Assembly (NCBI GenBank): GCA_003427395.1
Contig: BFEA01000003.1
Coordinates: forward strand, 6,041,835-6,070,209
Reading direction: 5' to 3'
Origin: Chara braunii
Lineage: Eukaryota > Streptophyta > Charophyceae > Charales > Characeae
Length of the DNA: 28,375 nucleotides
Notes under the pieces: model-generated
Told to the model about the DNA's origin: nothing
Database searches by the model: none
Seen by the model: only the letters and a program-made list of their open reading frames with translations
Shown here: positions 17,291 through 27,706 of the stretch, in pieces
Layout: each line of letters opens with the position of its first letter
Position numbering within the stretch: position 1 is the first letter of the stretch
Program-made: the position numbers and the translations under genes

Positions 17291-18672
17291 TGTTTAGGGG
17301 GAAGGGAGTGGGAAAACGAGACAACGAGGTCCCGAAGAATGGGCGTGGGGACCACCACCGATCGCTACGAGTAACGAGTGCACTGATGGACGTCACTGGG
17401 AGTCAATCAGCAACGAGGCGAAAAGATAAGATAATATAGGAGCGCTCAGCGCATAGATTGAGGGGACCATGATAGCTTAATTAACAGCTATGATCTATCA
17501 TGCGGTTTTCTGATAGCTATTCGGAAGATGGGTCGTCATGCATATTGTACGCGTTATTCGAAAAAAGGGGGTCGAGGGGGAAGGAAGATCAAACGGGTGG
17601 AAGAAACGAAGAGGTGAAACCATAGACAGAGGGACAAATAGAAAGACGGAAAGTCAGGCAGAGAGAATGGAGGGGTGAAAAAAAAAAAAGAAAAAAAAAA
17701 GAGAGAGAGAATGGAGTGGTGAAAAGGGGAGCGAGAGAACCAAGCAAGACGGCGAGGTCTTGGTCAAACCAGTTAGAGCAGTGGAAGGAAGACGATGAAG
17801 ACCATCGCTCCTGTACAATGAGAAATGTCGTTGCGTTGCAAATTGGCGCGCTTCCGTCGATTTCCCTCCGAGAAATCGCCCACCGAGCTGCCAGCGAGAC
17901 GGTGAAGTCGTTCTCTCTCTTCTCTTCACTCCTCTAGGTTCGTGACTTTCGCGGCTTCAATGCCCATCAACTTCCTGGCGACCTAATTGCTTTTTTTCTT
18001 GGATCTCTTAATGATTGATTCACTTCTTAAGTGTCAAATCAAAACCCCACAAACTGTGAGCTCGGGACCTCTATCCTAGGACTTCCCGCTTAGGCAGCAA
18101 AAAAAAAGGGAGAAAGAAAACGCTATGCACTAAGTGACAGCGACGCGGGAAAATGCAGAAGAAAAAAAAAAACAGCTTTTTGAATCGATCTGTGAGTGGC
18201 ATCCGACCGAACTTTTCAGTCTTTCTACCCGCTTCAACACTCAGCTCCTGCTCCTGAGCACATCAGATCGAAGATGACGGTTACATAGTCTCCTCCGGCA
18301 AAACAACTACAGTCGTACAGCCATAACCCATTTCATAGTATTTCATACGCATATTTAATCGCGACTTCCACATTCGTCGAATGATAATTTGAAAAGGTTC
18401 GAATCGATGGATTTACCTAATGATTAGATAAGTGACTCCAAATAACCGATCCCTCGCAAAAAAAAAAAAAAAAAAAAAATCCGTTCAGATAAGTAACTCG
18501 TTAGTAAACAGACGATGAGCTCGAGTCCCAGTTGAAGTCAGATGAGTACTATTACGTCTTAAAGGGGTGCATCTCTCAAATGGCGAAAAAAAAAGCTAAC
18601 GAGACCGAGGAGGAACGACAACTAAGGAGTCAAGTGATCCCTACCCGGGAGCTCGCTGCTGTCGCAACACCA

Positions 18673-18675
<3 letters not shown>
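17291..18675. other. Upstream region of the RING/TRAF-type gene; no other gene recognised
   Basis: Probable promoter side of the minus-strand gene. It contains a nested inverted repeat at 17468-17502 (CATGATAG...CTATCATG with AGCTAT arms inside), A runs at 17682-17700, and 20 A ending at 18479. Small open frames here have no motif support. Confidence 0.45.

Positions 18676-18739
<64 letters not shown>
18676..18739. repeat. Compound (TC)n(GT)n microsatellite
   Basis: 35 bases of TC/CT (18676-18710) followed directly by 29 bases of GT (18711-18739). Confidence 0.97.
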
Positions 18740-18743
<4 letters not shown>

Positions 18744-18798
18744 TCTGAAATTTTGAAATGTACAGTGAAAAAAAAAGAAGAAGCGGAATCTACGCAGG

Positions 18799-18944
18799 AG
18801 TCACAAAAATGAGTTATAAGTGCACCACGGGCCAAGATGCAGTTTCGAATTGCAGTTCGGGCAATGTATACAACCCAGGTTTCCGCCCAGGTAGGGTGCC
18901 CCAAGTGCAACTGCAAACTGTATCTTGCCCCATAGTGCAATTAA
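18799..18944 (+). mobile_element. MITE-like inverted-repeat element, copy 2
   Basis: It starts AGTCACAAAAATGAGTTATA and matches the reverse complement of copy 1 through the central sequence (GCAGTTCGGGCAATGTATA) to CATAGTGCAATTA. Identity is roughly 80% by eye. The outer part of the right inverted repeat is missing or diverged. It is non-coding. Confidence 0.72.
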
Positions 18945-19605
18945 GAAAAGGAAAAAGAAGGGAATAATGTATCGGGACCACTGCAAGGTACATATGAATT
19001 CAGATCGCACAGTGCTGGGATTGGAAGAGAGGTCCGGCGAAGGCCCTTCCTCGCTCTGTAGCAGGCACGCGTGCAAAGTCAGTTCTTTCTTCTCTGCCAC
19101 GTGGATTCCGTCTTCGGAGGTCATGGCACCAGTCACTGAAGACGAAAAAGACAAAAACGATTGCGAATGTAGATTTGGGAGGTAGTGCGGCGAGTTGGTG
19201 CGCGGCACCAAAAATATATATTGTAATGAGCCGCCAAAACACAGACTTTTTTTTTTTTTTTTTTTTCCCCCCACAAAACACAGACTGAGAACACTGCTGA
19301 TTTCTGGGATTTGCCGCTGGAATGAATGCCTTGCTGAAATCCCCGCATTCTGCTGTGATTTCCATGTCTGTGTGTGTGCGTGCCTGCTGGTTTGCATGAC
19401 TGTCTGAGTGCTTGTCGGTTGAGTGTGTGTGTGACCCGCAAGGGTACTTGTTGCTTGCAAGGCCCCGCAGGGCCGGTACTTACCTGTGGCCGTGACTTTG
19501 AGGGTTGCAGGGGGGTAGACACTCAAGTAGCGGGGGTAGGCCCGCGACTCTTAGAGCAGGGGGAAAAACACTCGGTAGCACGTAGGCCGGTACCACTCGA
19601 GTAGT
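18945..19605. other. Intergenic, nothing recognised
   Basis: Contains a T run (19248-19266), TG-rich stretches (19365-19435) and the palindrome-bearing phrase GGCCGGTACC. Open frames across it are not supported. Confidence 0.45.
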
Positions 19606-19705
19606 GGTAGGAGTGTCGGTTACTGGAGGCCGAGCAGAAGAAGACAAAGTTGGCAGGTAGGAGTGTCGGGTACTGGAGGCCGAGCAGAAGAAGACAAAGT
19701 TGGCA
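19606..19705 (+). repeat. 50-base tandem duplication
   Basis: Units 19606-19655 and 19656-19705, beginning GGTAGGAGTGTCGG and ending AAGTTGGCA, are almost identical (one visible mismatch, T/G). Confidence 0.92.
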
Positions 19706-19727
19706 TTTTTAGAGGCCCAGTAGCCCT

Positions 19728-19799
19728 AGGATAGAGGTAGGCCGGTACCAGTCCAAGTAGCCCAGGATAGAGGTAGGCCGGTACCAGTCCAAGTAGCCC
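19728..19799 (+). repeat. 36-base tandem duplication
   Basis: Two identical-looking units beginning AGGATAGAGGTAGGCCGGTA. The GTAGGCCGGTACC phrase also occurs at about 19582. The following 19800-20398 is GC-rich and gene-free as far as I can see, ending at the LTR of element B. Confidence 0.92.
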
Positions 19800-20398
19800 G
19801 GGTCTAGGGCCTGTCCGGAGGTTAGCAGAGCCTGCAATGATGTTTCCCTCCGAAAGGGAGGAGGTACCGGTTGCTGGGAGGCCGCTCGGCCTAGGAAGTC
19901 ACCGCCCAGGAGGCCAGTAGGCCGCTATATGTTACGGAGGAGCAAGTAGCTCCTCCTCATTTGCTGTGTGGAAGGATTGGCGACATGCTGATGGAGCGCA
20001 GCGCTGGACTGGTACAGCGCTGCTTGGAGTTGAAGGGCAGCTGGAGCTCAGCCTGACTATGGCGAGCATTTGAGCTTGAGGAGGCGGAAGAAGGGGGCGA
20101 AGGAGGAGGGTGGCGAGGCACTTACCTGGCTATGGTAGACACCATCTTCATCACCTTGCTGGGCGCTGCATCTGGAAGGCCCCAGTTGGGGTAGTGCTGC
20201 ACCAAGGAAGCTCGAGGCAGAGTCAGGCATGGCGGACCAGTCAGCAGCGGCATAGCTGCTTTGGGACGTCAGCGCAGCACCATAGCTACTTTGGGTTGCC
20301 CTTTGGACGTCGGGGCAGGGCCCTCATTAGTCCGCCATAGCTTATGTATGAGAGAGGAGGCTGAAGGAGGGAAGCCATAGCTATGGTGGACTTGTTGT

Positions 20399-22673
20399 TG
20401 TGATACGCAACCTCACGCCCCCTCGCGACTTCCCGTACTGGGTCGCCGATCAGAGTTCTAGGAGGGGCGTGGCCGAGGATTTTTGGCCGTAGGGGTTGAG
20501 TCTCCCGGATGGAACGGGAGGCTCTCGTTTCGTGCCAGAGGTTACCCCGGAGTCGAACTGTCATCGCGAAGTCCCGTGGGGGTCAGATCACTTCGGAGCG
20601 ATAAAATCAGAAGGGTTTCCGCAAAAAACGAACTACCGTCGTGCATCGGGACGGGAAAGGGCATCAAGGGGAGAGGGCCATGGCGGCGGAAGACAGAAAC
20701 TCCGACCGTCATGGGTTTGAGGGATAGGTAGTGGGTATGAAGTGACCGGACCGTCGTTTTTTTTTCTGTAGAAGTGGTTGGTTCGAGGCCTTCAAGCCTC
20801 GGCGTCAGACTCGCACAGTCCGTGCAGAAGTTTCCGAGAGGGTGAAGCGGCGGGAGGACTCGCCGGCATCCGAATTCGAAATTGCGCGGGCAGCGCCCCC
20901 GCATTACGGGAGAGCTCGGGGAAACGTGTCGCTCCCTCGTAACCCAGGACCAAGCGTCGCCAAGAACACGAGTCCCCCTGGCGACACCAGCGACAATCAA
21001 ACTGCGGCCGCCACGCGGCGTGAGCGGCCGACCAGGGCAACACCGTCAAACCCGTATAAGGCAATATTAGAGTCAGGGAGTCAAAGCGATCAATCAAGAC
21101 AAAACCGTTCCCCCTTATATTACAAGCCCGAGGCGGGTCTCGCCAACACACTTGCTCCGTCCGTCTCAGCGCGCGCCGTACGTCCACATCGCAGTAGACG
21201 TTGTCGTCATTTGCAGTGGGGAAGGTCGGTAACGAGATGAGACGATTGGAGGTGAGCGACGAACACGGGCAAGATCCCGCGCTCCCGGTCATCCGAACCA
21301 ACACTGACTCCATACAACACTCGACGCAACTCTTCTCTCTCAAAGTTGGTGCGTCGGGAGAAGATGACGAAATCTAAGCTCTCTTCCCCTTGCAGGGGCG
21401 TCGACCACGCTCGCGGACGCAGGTGGTTGACGTCACCGGTGCAGGGACGAGAAGTTCAAAAGCGATGACTATCAGTTCAAAAAGAAAGGCGATAGAGAGA
21501 GAGTGAGTTACACCGAGACTGCGCGTGCGCGCAGGAAAGGCCGCGGAGGGGAGGGGAACAACAAGATCAACACACTCATACTCCTAAGCAGACGGTCCTC
21601 CAGTTCAGTTCCCCCGTCCCCGCCCCGATAAGTACATACACACACACATGCATGCAATCAACAACCCTTGACACGACATCCAATCATCCATAGACCTTCG
21701 ACATCACTCGTGCGCTCAACCAGCTCCCATCACTCGGGGCTTCACACACACATCATGCATAGACAAAGCAGCAATGGAGATAAAAGCGAGTCCTTCTTGT
21801 ACACCAAAATTCTCAATTAACGGCCGCCCCCAGGCGCAGCCTTCAAAACCTCCCAAGACCACCGACCAACATAGCCTCAAGGCCCTGCCGCGGCTGGCGT
21901 CCAATCCCCACCACTGCTCAGTCCTTCCGACTGCTTCGCCCCGAGACTACCGCGGGTCCACCCCACGTCGTCACTCCGCCCGTCCTCGGGCTCGTCGAGC
22001 CTGTTCAGCGCCGCGGACCTTCGCGCAACATTGCAGCCGAGATCAAAGAGAGAGAGAGAAGAGGGTTGCGCGAATTTATAGCGCGGCAGGCGGCGGGTTG
22101 TCAGCGCGAGGTGCCGGCAGCGCAGGGTGTAGATGAGCAGGACAGGAGAAAAGTGGGGAGTTAGAGGGTTCACCCCGCGGGATTGCCTGGTCCTACGTGA
22201 TTGGGGTGTTCGTCCAAGTGGTGTGCGATTTTCCGCTCCCCACATTGATCCAAGCATCCCAACTACGCGGCCAATCACTTAGCGGAGAAGATGGGGCAAG
22301 GACCGAGCTGGGCGGAGGGGAAGACGAAGAGTCCTGCGTGGGGGAAACGCGCGCTGCAAGAAGGGAAGATGGCGCGGGGATGCAGAGCAAGAAACAGGGG
22401 TGCGAGACGCGCGAAGAAGTCGGAGCTTAGGCGCGCGCGCACAAAAATTCAAAAAGTCCCCACCGAAACCGTTTCTTGGTTTTCAAACCGTGGCCGCTAT
22501 TCGCCCGCGTGGGAGTTATTAACCAAACAAAATGAAAAAGCCGTTTCAAAAAGAAAACAAAAGCAAAAAGAAAGAAAAAACTCATTTCTGTCCGCGTCCA
22601 TACTTCGGGGCTTCCGCGGGATTTTTACTCAGAGATACGACAAGCCGCGTGGTACGGGTCCGAGCTTATCACA
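20399..22673 (-). repeat. Element B 3' LTR (2275 bases, contains ORF X)
   Basis: On the coding strand it begins TGTGATA (22673) and ends TATCACA (20399), a perfect 7-base terminal inverted repeat with TG...CA ends. Its 5' boundary follows the same junction motif as element A, and the sequence just inside resembles the element A LTR start. The 3' part (GGCGTGAGGTTG and GAGGATTTTTGG) matches the element A LTR end. It lies downstream of Y2 and carries ORF X at 20792-21313. No matching 5' LTR of element B is visible. Confidence 0.72.
20792..21313 (-). CDS. ORF X of element B, inside the 3' LTR
   Basis: The product is 173 residues from the ATG at 21311-21313 (the frame is open upstream to a TAG near 21376). 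The core aligns with ORF X of element A: GFVLID, ILPYTGLTVLPW, a Trp-Arg-Pro and a CxxC pair (CRWC), preceded by a DVRRAL block like DVREAV in A. The tail differs: Pro/Ser-rich, not basic. I recognise no family. There is no frame lesion although the neighbouring integrase ORF has stops. Its position downstream of Y2, against upstream of gag in A, places this ORF inside the LTR. Confidence 0.58.
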   Translation of the reverse strand: MESVLVRMTGSAGSCPCSSLTSNRLISLPTFPTANDDNVYCDVDVRRALRRTEQVCWRDPPRACNIRGNGFVLIDRFDSLTLILPYTGLTVLPWSAAHAAWRPQFDCRWCRQGDSCSWRRLVLGYEGATRFPELSRNAGALPAQFRIRMPASPPAASPSRKLLHGLCESDAEA

Positions 22674-22720
22674 TCTGTGATACGCAGGGGGTTTCGAAGA
22701 ATTAGCAGTCTCCCGACTGC
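22667..22720 (-). promoter_or_regulatory. Conserved internal/LTR junction of element B
   Basis: TATCACA (22667-22673), two bases, TGTGATA (22676-22682), then CGCAGGGGGTT (22683-22693) and the hairpin GCAGTC/GACTGC (22705-22720). The layout and spacing equal those at 393-445, while the arm bases differ in a compensating way. The 11 bases TGCGTATCACA before the LTR on the coding strand also form its 3' end at 20399. Confidence 0.6.
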
Positions 22721-22738
22721 TGATGTCATCATATCTTG

Positions 22739-22780
22739 GATGATCGGGCGGCCTCTTTATCGTCAGCTGGCCCGATCATC
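22739..22780. repeat. Inverted repeat between Y2 and the 3' LTR of element B
   Basis: GATGATCGGGC (22739-22749) is exactly complementary to GCCCGATCATC (22770-22780). The segment containing TCGTCAGCTGG is partly repeated at about 22834-22866, so it is also an imperfect direct repeat. Possibly a structured 3' UTR element. Confidence 0.7.
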
Positions 22781-22908
22781 TTCCTAATCTACGTGGATGC
22801 ATCCTGCATCCTCCATCGCCTCAGTATACATCCGATCGGGCAGCCCCTTCATCGTCAGCTGGCTCAATATTACTTTTTTTTTTTATACATATATATATAC
22901 AGCGCGTA

Positions 22909-23586
22909 TCATCGCGCGAGCTTTAGATCCGGAAAAGAAGAAGAAAAAGAAATAGGTGGTGGTGGAGATGGGAAGTAATCAATCTCCGGATTGAGAGGGG
23001 GAGGAAGAGGAGGGAGAAATGCCGCGAGTGCGGCTAAGTTGGCTGGCACTTGCACTTCATTGAAGTGGTGCTGGACAAAGGAGGGGTAAAGGAAAGCCCC
23101 CGGCACATGCGAGAGGACCCGTGGTGCGAGATCGGGAATCGCCCGAAGGATTCGTCGTCGCAGCGGCCGATTTCTCGGACCCGTCAGCACCAGATGGGTC
23201 TCCGTGTACGGCCTCCGCTCCCGCTTAACCGCCGCGAAAACCAGGATATGGTACATAATGTTGGGCCGCCCGCCGGTCTCGTAGATGAGCGTGCCCACCA
23301 ACCTCGCCGCTATACATCCGTCGAATGGAGGCTGCAAGAACGCCTCCCATGCCGGATCAGGACGCGGCCCCCCCTCGATAGCCTCAAGCCGGATGGTGGC
23401 CAGTTCCACCATGTGATCCACGTCGGTTTGATGGACCGTCCGGCTCGGGGGAACTGCTAATATCAATGACCGGGGTATCCCGGGGGGGCTGGCGAAATCG
23501 GAATGGTCCTGCAAGGAGGGGGGGTCTGGATGCGGGATATGGAACTCGTCCCAATCCCCCCCGTGCGCCTGATGGCCCGACTGCAT
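22909..23586 (-). CDS. Element B accessory ORF Y2
   Basis: The product is 225 residues from the ATG at 23584-23586. It aligns with residues about 85-262 of element A Y2: a Pro-rich lead, a hydrophobic/aromatic middle, a VPGAFLYPSF block matching VPHSGAHFPHF, then PPLPP near the end. No known domain is seen. It follows Y1 in the +1 frame, as in element A. It ends just before the 3' LTR. No signal peptide or transmembrane helix is evident. Confidence 0.5.
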   Translation of the reverse strand: MQSGHQAHGGDWDEFHIPHPDPPSLQDHSDFASPPGIPRSLILAVPPSRTVHQTDVDHMVELATIRLEAIEGGPRPDPAWEAFLQPPFDGCIAARLVGTLIYETGGRPNIMYHILVFAAVKRERRPYTETHLVLTGPRNRPLRRRILRAIPDLAPRVLSHVPGAFLYPSFVQHHFNEVQVPANLAALAAFLPPLPPPLNPEIDYFPSPPPPISFSSSFPDLKLAR

Positions 23587-23680
23587 GGCTATTGAGATCG
23601 GGGAGGCGGGGCCGCTGAGGTGTCGACTCCCGATGGCCTGTGGATCTCCGCGGCTCTTCGGGGGGGCAGTCCTCCCCTAG

Positions 23681-24250
23681 TCAGGGCCCGATGATGAGGG
23701 TGGCTCTTCTCTCGCGAACCGGATCGACTCCGTGCACTGGCGCAGGCTGGACAACCTCCTTAACAGGCCCCACCCGACTGGCCTGAGCTTCCGGCGATGG
23801 ACTTCGTCGCAGCTTCGGGACAATTCTCTTTCTTGGTGCCTTCAGGGCCGCCGACTTTGGATACGATGATGGAGGCCGCAGCGGCTTGTCTTCGTGCCCG
23901 AAGTCCACCACGGACTCCCCCTCACGCGCCACGTAGTCAGGTATCACCGCCGCGTTATACGCTCTGCACGGGGCTGAGGCGGTCCGCAGTCTGAGTTGCA
24001 AGTCTTCTTCTTCTGCGGCGATTACATGCGCAATGGACAGCAGCTCGATGTGAATGAGTTGTAAGAGCCCCAGGCGATTCGTTCCGATCCTCCCAAAAGG
24101 GTAAAGCGCCACCGTTCCCTCCTTCCGCTCCGGCTTCGGCTTGGCAATTACGTAGTATACGTGGAGGAATTCGCCGACGTTATGAACTTCGTGCTCCACG
24201 AAGAATGTAAACATGCCCAGCACTACCGATGAATACAGCGCCCGATGCAT
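23681..24250 (-). CDS. Element B accessory ORF Y1
   Basis: The product is 189 residues from the ATG at 24248-24250, which overlaps the last 28 bases of the integrase ORF in another frame. It matches element A Y1 from about residue 50 of the latter: LGLLQLIHIELLSIAHVI against CQLIAQELIAPIVQL, and VIPDYVAREGESVV against IIPHAFYPRAEEVV. Its N-terminus is much shorter than in A and Y0 is missing. The C-terminal part is basic and proline-rich. The stop at 23681 is followed 95 bases later by the Y2 start. Confidence 0.5.
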   Translation of the reverse strand: MHRALYSSVVLGMFTFFVEHEVHNVGEFLHVYYVIAKPKPERKEGTVALYPFGRIGTNRLGLLQLIHIELLSIAHVIAAEEEDLQLRLRTASAPCRAYNAAVIPDYVAREGESVVDFGHEDKPLRPPSSYPKSAALKAPRKRIVPKLRRSPSPEAQASRVGPVKEVVQPAPVHGVDPVRERRATLIIGP

Positions 24251-25851
24251 CTCCCACGCATCCTCGTCAGCGGGCGGCCTTGCGAGTTGTGCCTGGGAAC
24301 CAGCTTCACGGAGTGCTGGCCTCGTGCGCCAACTTCCGTCACCTCGTAAATGCCTGTGTAGCGTGGGTGCATCTTGGAGGAGCGCGCGGATTTCCGTACC
24401 TGCACCAGGTCCCCAACTTTATAGCGAGGTAGTGGTCCCATAGACGCACGTCGGTTCTCGTAGTCGCGGATCTGCCGTTGATGCATCCGATCTACGGCCC
24501 GCTGTCGACGGCGAGCTAACGGGGGATAGGCCCTAGCCATTAAGTCCATGTAGTGGCGGGCCTTATCTCTGTTCTGGGCCCGTGTTGCTCTAACTTCCGT
24601 ACCTACCAAGGGGGACAACTGCACCCGAGGGACACTATTGGTTCTCAGTTGGAAGGGGGACACCCCAGTACTACCGTGTGGGGTAGCCCGATAGACGGCC
24701 AAGATGTGGTCGACAATGACAGGCCAGGGCCGGGTATCTCCCGCAGTGATATTACGTCTAAGAGTGGTCTTAATCAGTCGGTTGGCATTCTCTACCAGGC
24801 CATTGGCTTGAGGCCAATGCCCCGGTGAGTAGATAATCCTAACGTCGGCCCTGACTAGGTGGCGTTCTACTTCGCCTTGAAATTCCGACCCATTATCCAT
24901 GTGTACCTCTTCTACGTCTAGATGCATGCACAAAAATTGGTTTATGTACCTGGCTACCTCCTGTGAATTCCGGCTGGTCATAGGGTACGCCTCGATCCAT
25001 TTCGAAAAATGATCGACGGCCACTAAAAGAACATTGATCTCTCCCTGATCGACGGGACCTCTCGGAACGTTGATATTCATCGTGTCGATGCTAACCCTCT
25101 GAAAGGGGCGCTCTACTCGAGTAGGCACCATTGTCCGAGGCATATGTACCGGCGCCTTGTCCGCCGCGCAGGCCGGGCAATTCTGGACGATGTATTTCGC
25201 ATCTTCCCGAATTCCCCACCAATACCATCCATTCTTTTCGATAACCTTTTTCGTGTATTTGACCGCGAAGTGGACCGCATCCTCTTCATGAGCGGCTCGG
25301 GTCTAATCGAACCTAGCTAAAGGGTGCGGAACCGTCAACCAGCTAGACCCTCCGTCGTCCTCGATTTTTCGTTTTTGTAACGTCGATCCCTGCCAGCGAT
25401 AATCGTGCGCCCGCTCCGTGACTCGCCGCCGCTCGGCTTTGGTCAGTTCTATCAGCGAGTCGCCTGTCAGTCTCCTTAACAACAGGAGGTCCGTCCAGAC
25501 TTCTGCCCTGCGAGCACTGGGCGTAAATCCGTCGGCTGTTCTTGCGTCCAGATACTGCTTTTCGGTAGGGAGTTGGTCCGTTCTACAGTTGGGACAAACC
25601 CATGTCTTTTCACTTCGGTACCTAACGCACTGTCCGTGAGATTGGATCGTATGACACTGACTACACTGTACCCATAGAAGAAAATTGGGTCCTCCCGGAT
25701 GTCACCCTTTTCGATCCGGGACCATAGGCAGAGTACAAAAGAAACAAGAACTTAGATGTGACTTAGAGGAGGCGTTGGGACTAGACGAGGGGGCAAGAGA
25801 ACTGGACGAGGGCAAGGAGATGGCGTCCTCCATCTCTGGCGAAATGTCCAT
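24223..25851 (-). pseudogene. pol: Element B PHD-finger integrase with two nonsense codons
   Basis: The frame runs from the ATG at 25849-25851, eight bases below the RT ORF stop, to 24223. TGA at 25702-25704 (codon 50, inside the PHD finger) and TAG at 25303-25305 interrupt it. The PHD ligands are C36, C39, C63, C66, H72, C75, C86 and C89, with LWVQC matching DWVEC of element A. The HHCC zinc domain (AHEEDAVH...NCPAC), the DDE residues (SIDTMN, MDNGSEF, NGLVEN) and a C-terminal KVGDLVQVRK block follow. The C-terminus is shorter than in A and lacks the Ser-rich tail, consistent with a deletion that also removed Y0. The core has the usual DHFSKWIEAYP stretch that A has shortened. Confidence 0.85.
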
Positions 25852-25858
25852 TCTAGAC

Positions 25859-27706
25859 TCAAGCGTTGCCCTTGCGCAGCACGTGCAGTTCCCCGTAGCG
25901 CGGTTCCGTCGGAATGGCTTCCAGCTTCCACGGGATGAGTCGCTCGTTGGCGGGACACTTGTTGGGCGGCAGGAGGCGCGTTAATCCATCGGCGTAGCCA
26001 TGCTGCCGCGTGGCACGGTGGCGAATGTCAAAGTCATAGTCCTGCAGGCGCACCGCCCACCTTCCCAGCGTCCCTGTGTAGTCCGTGTTGTGGCGTAGGG
26101 ACAGCAGCGGCTGATGATCCGTTACCAGCACGAATTTCAGGCCGTAAAGATACGGTCGGAAATGCTCAATCCCCCACACCACCGCAAGGCATTCCCCTTT
26201 GCATGCTTCGTAATTAGACTGCGTCTGGCTCAGCGTCTTAGACGCATACTCAATGACGTGCTCCCTTCCGTCCGTTCCCTGCTGAGTCAGCACCGTCGAT
26301 ATCGCCTGCGGCTGCCAATCCGTATGTAGCACAAACTGTCTCGTCGGGTCGGGACGCGCCAACACGGGTGCCGATGTCAGAGCCTCCTTGAGTGCCTGAA
26401 AAGCCGCCTCGCATTTCGGCGTCCAGATCAGCTGCTCCTCCTTCTTCAGCAGGCTCGTCAGTGGCTTGGCGAGGCAAGCAAAGCTCCGAATGAAGCGTCC
26501 ATAATAAGAGGCCAGCCCTAGGAAGGCTCGAAACTGAGTGAGCGTGACCGGGGCTAGGGCTTCTCGAACCGCTGCTTCCTTCCTGGGATCCAATTTTAGT
26601 CCCTCGACCGTGACGATATAGCCCAAAAATAAAATTTCAAATAGAAAGAACTCGCTTTTCTCCAGAGCCACTTTGAACCCCGCATCTTTCAATGCATGCA
26701 ACACCCACTCAATGTGTTCCACGCTGTACTCATACGTTTTCGAAAAGACCAAGATATCATCCATATACACAATCACGCAGAAATTGATCAGGGGTTGAGT
26801 TAGTCGGGTTTTGTTAACAAACTCCGCGAAGGCCATATTCATGGCCCGCTGGAATGTTGCAGGGGCGTTGCCAATTCCCATGGGACACCGGATCCATTGC
26901 CACGTGCCTTCAAATAGGACAAAAGTCGTTTTGGGGCGGTCTTCCGGTCGGACCGCAACATGTTGAAAACCGTGTTGGATATCGAACTTCGAAAAGACTT
27001 GGGCGGACCCGATGTCATCTAGTAAATCGTCGATCCGCGGAAGGGGGTAAACATCTTTGGTAGCGATGGCGTTCAGCTTCCGGTAGTCTATACACACCCG
27101 GATCGAACCGTTTCGTTTAAGCACGAGGACCACGGGAAAGGACCACGGTCCCAGCGATGGTTCGACCCACCCCAACCGCTCAAATTCCCGTACCCTTTCC
27201 AACGCCAGCTGTTTTTCTTTAAGGGAATAGCGGTACGGTCGACACTGTATCGGGGCATGATCCCCGGTATCAATCGCGTGCTGAATCAAGGGGGTTAGCC
27301 CTATATCGTGGTCCTGAATACTGACGGCCTCAGGATAGGCCCGTATAACTGCCAAGAGAAGGCGTTTGTATTCGTCCAGGACGCAGGCTGGTAATTGAAC
27401 TTCTACGGTTTCCCCAGGAAGGGAGACCGTCGTCACGACTGTGGGGACCTCCATGCTGGCATCAGGCGAGGCACCAAACAAGGAGTTGTCGGTCTTTGCC
27501 GAAAGGACAGTCACAATGAGTTGACTGTCCGCCGGGCTTATCGGCTCGCTTTCCATGTCACTGTCACTGTCCAGTTCGGCTTCGGCAGAAGGTTCTACCG
27601 AAAAGGCCTGCGTCAGTTCCCTCGGTCCCCACTGATATTCCCTTGTTCGGGGTTCTTTCGGAGTGTTAGTGGGCCTGGAAGTGCGAAAAGGGGTGCGCCA
27701 AGGATT
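25859..27706 (-). CDS. pol: Element B reverse transcriptase-RNase H ORF, intact
   Basis: The frame is open from just after TAA 27707-27709 to TGA 25859-25861; the first ATG is at 27554-27556, giving 565 residues. RT motifs: SFPVVLVLKRNGSIRVCID with YRKLN, PLPRIDDLL, FSKFDIQHGF, the catalytic VIVYMDDIL, LGLASYYGRF. RNase H motifs: HTDW, KGECLAV, LVTDHQPL, YADGLTRL. There are no internal stops, unlike element A. Gag, knuckle and protease are absent: the frame runs upstream directly into LTR-like sequence near 27656, so the 5' half was deleted or replaced. The stop coincides with the element A pol ORF end, just before PHD-integrase. Confidence 0.88.
   Translation of the reverse strand, partial: NPWRTPFRTSRPTNTPKEPRTREYQWGPRELTQAFSVEPSAEAELDSDSDMESEPISPADSQLIVTVLSAKTDNSLFGASPDASMEVPTVVTTVSLPGETVEVQLPACVLDEYKRLLLAVIRAYPEAVSIQDHDIGLTPLIQHAIDTGDHAPIQCRPYRYSLKEKQLALERVREFERLGWVEPSLGPWSFPVVLVLKRNGSIRVCIDYRKLNAIATKDVYPLPRIDDLLDDIGSAQVFSKFDIQHGFQHVAVRPEDRPKTTFVLFEGTWQWIRCPMGIGNAPATFQRAMNMAFAEFVNKTRLTQPLINFCVIVYMDDILVFSKTYEYSVEHIEWVLHALKDAGFKVALEKSEFFLFEILFLGYIVTVEGLKLDPRKEAAVREALAPVTLTQFRAFLGLASYYGRFIRSFACLAKPLTSLLKKEEQLIWTPKCEAAFQALKEALTSAPVLARPDPTRQFVLHTDWQPQAISTVLTQQGTDGREHVIEYASKTLSQTQSNYEACKGECLAVVWGIEHFRPYLYGLKFVLVTDHQPLLSLRHNTDYTGTLGRWAVRLQDYDFDIRHRATRQHGYADGLTRLLPPNKCPANERLIPWKLEAIPTEPRYGELHVLRKGNA

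Noticed and set aside
17468-17502. Nested inverted repeat upstream of the RING/TRAF-type gene as an operator
   Set aside because: A single short palindrome in AT-rich sequence; nothing links it to regulation.
18532-18756. Small plus-strand frame ending in a microsatellite
   Set aside because: The coding part is short and the rest is (TC)n(GT)n; no support.
18801-19526. 241-codon minus-strand frame
   Set aside because: Runs through the MITE-like copy and a T homopolymer; product is composite repeat sequence.
19606-19799. CRISPR-like array
   Set aside because: Direct tandem duplications without spacers in clearly eukaryotic DNA.
21774-22136. Open frames on both strands in the upstream part of the element B LTR
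   Set aside because: No counterpart in the element A LTR and no recognisable motif.
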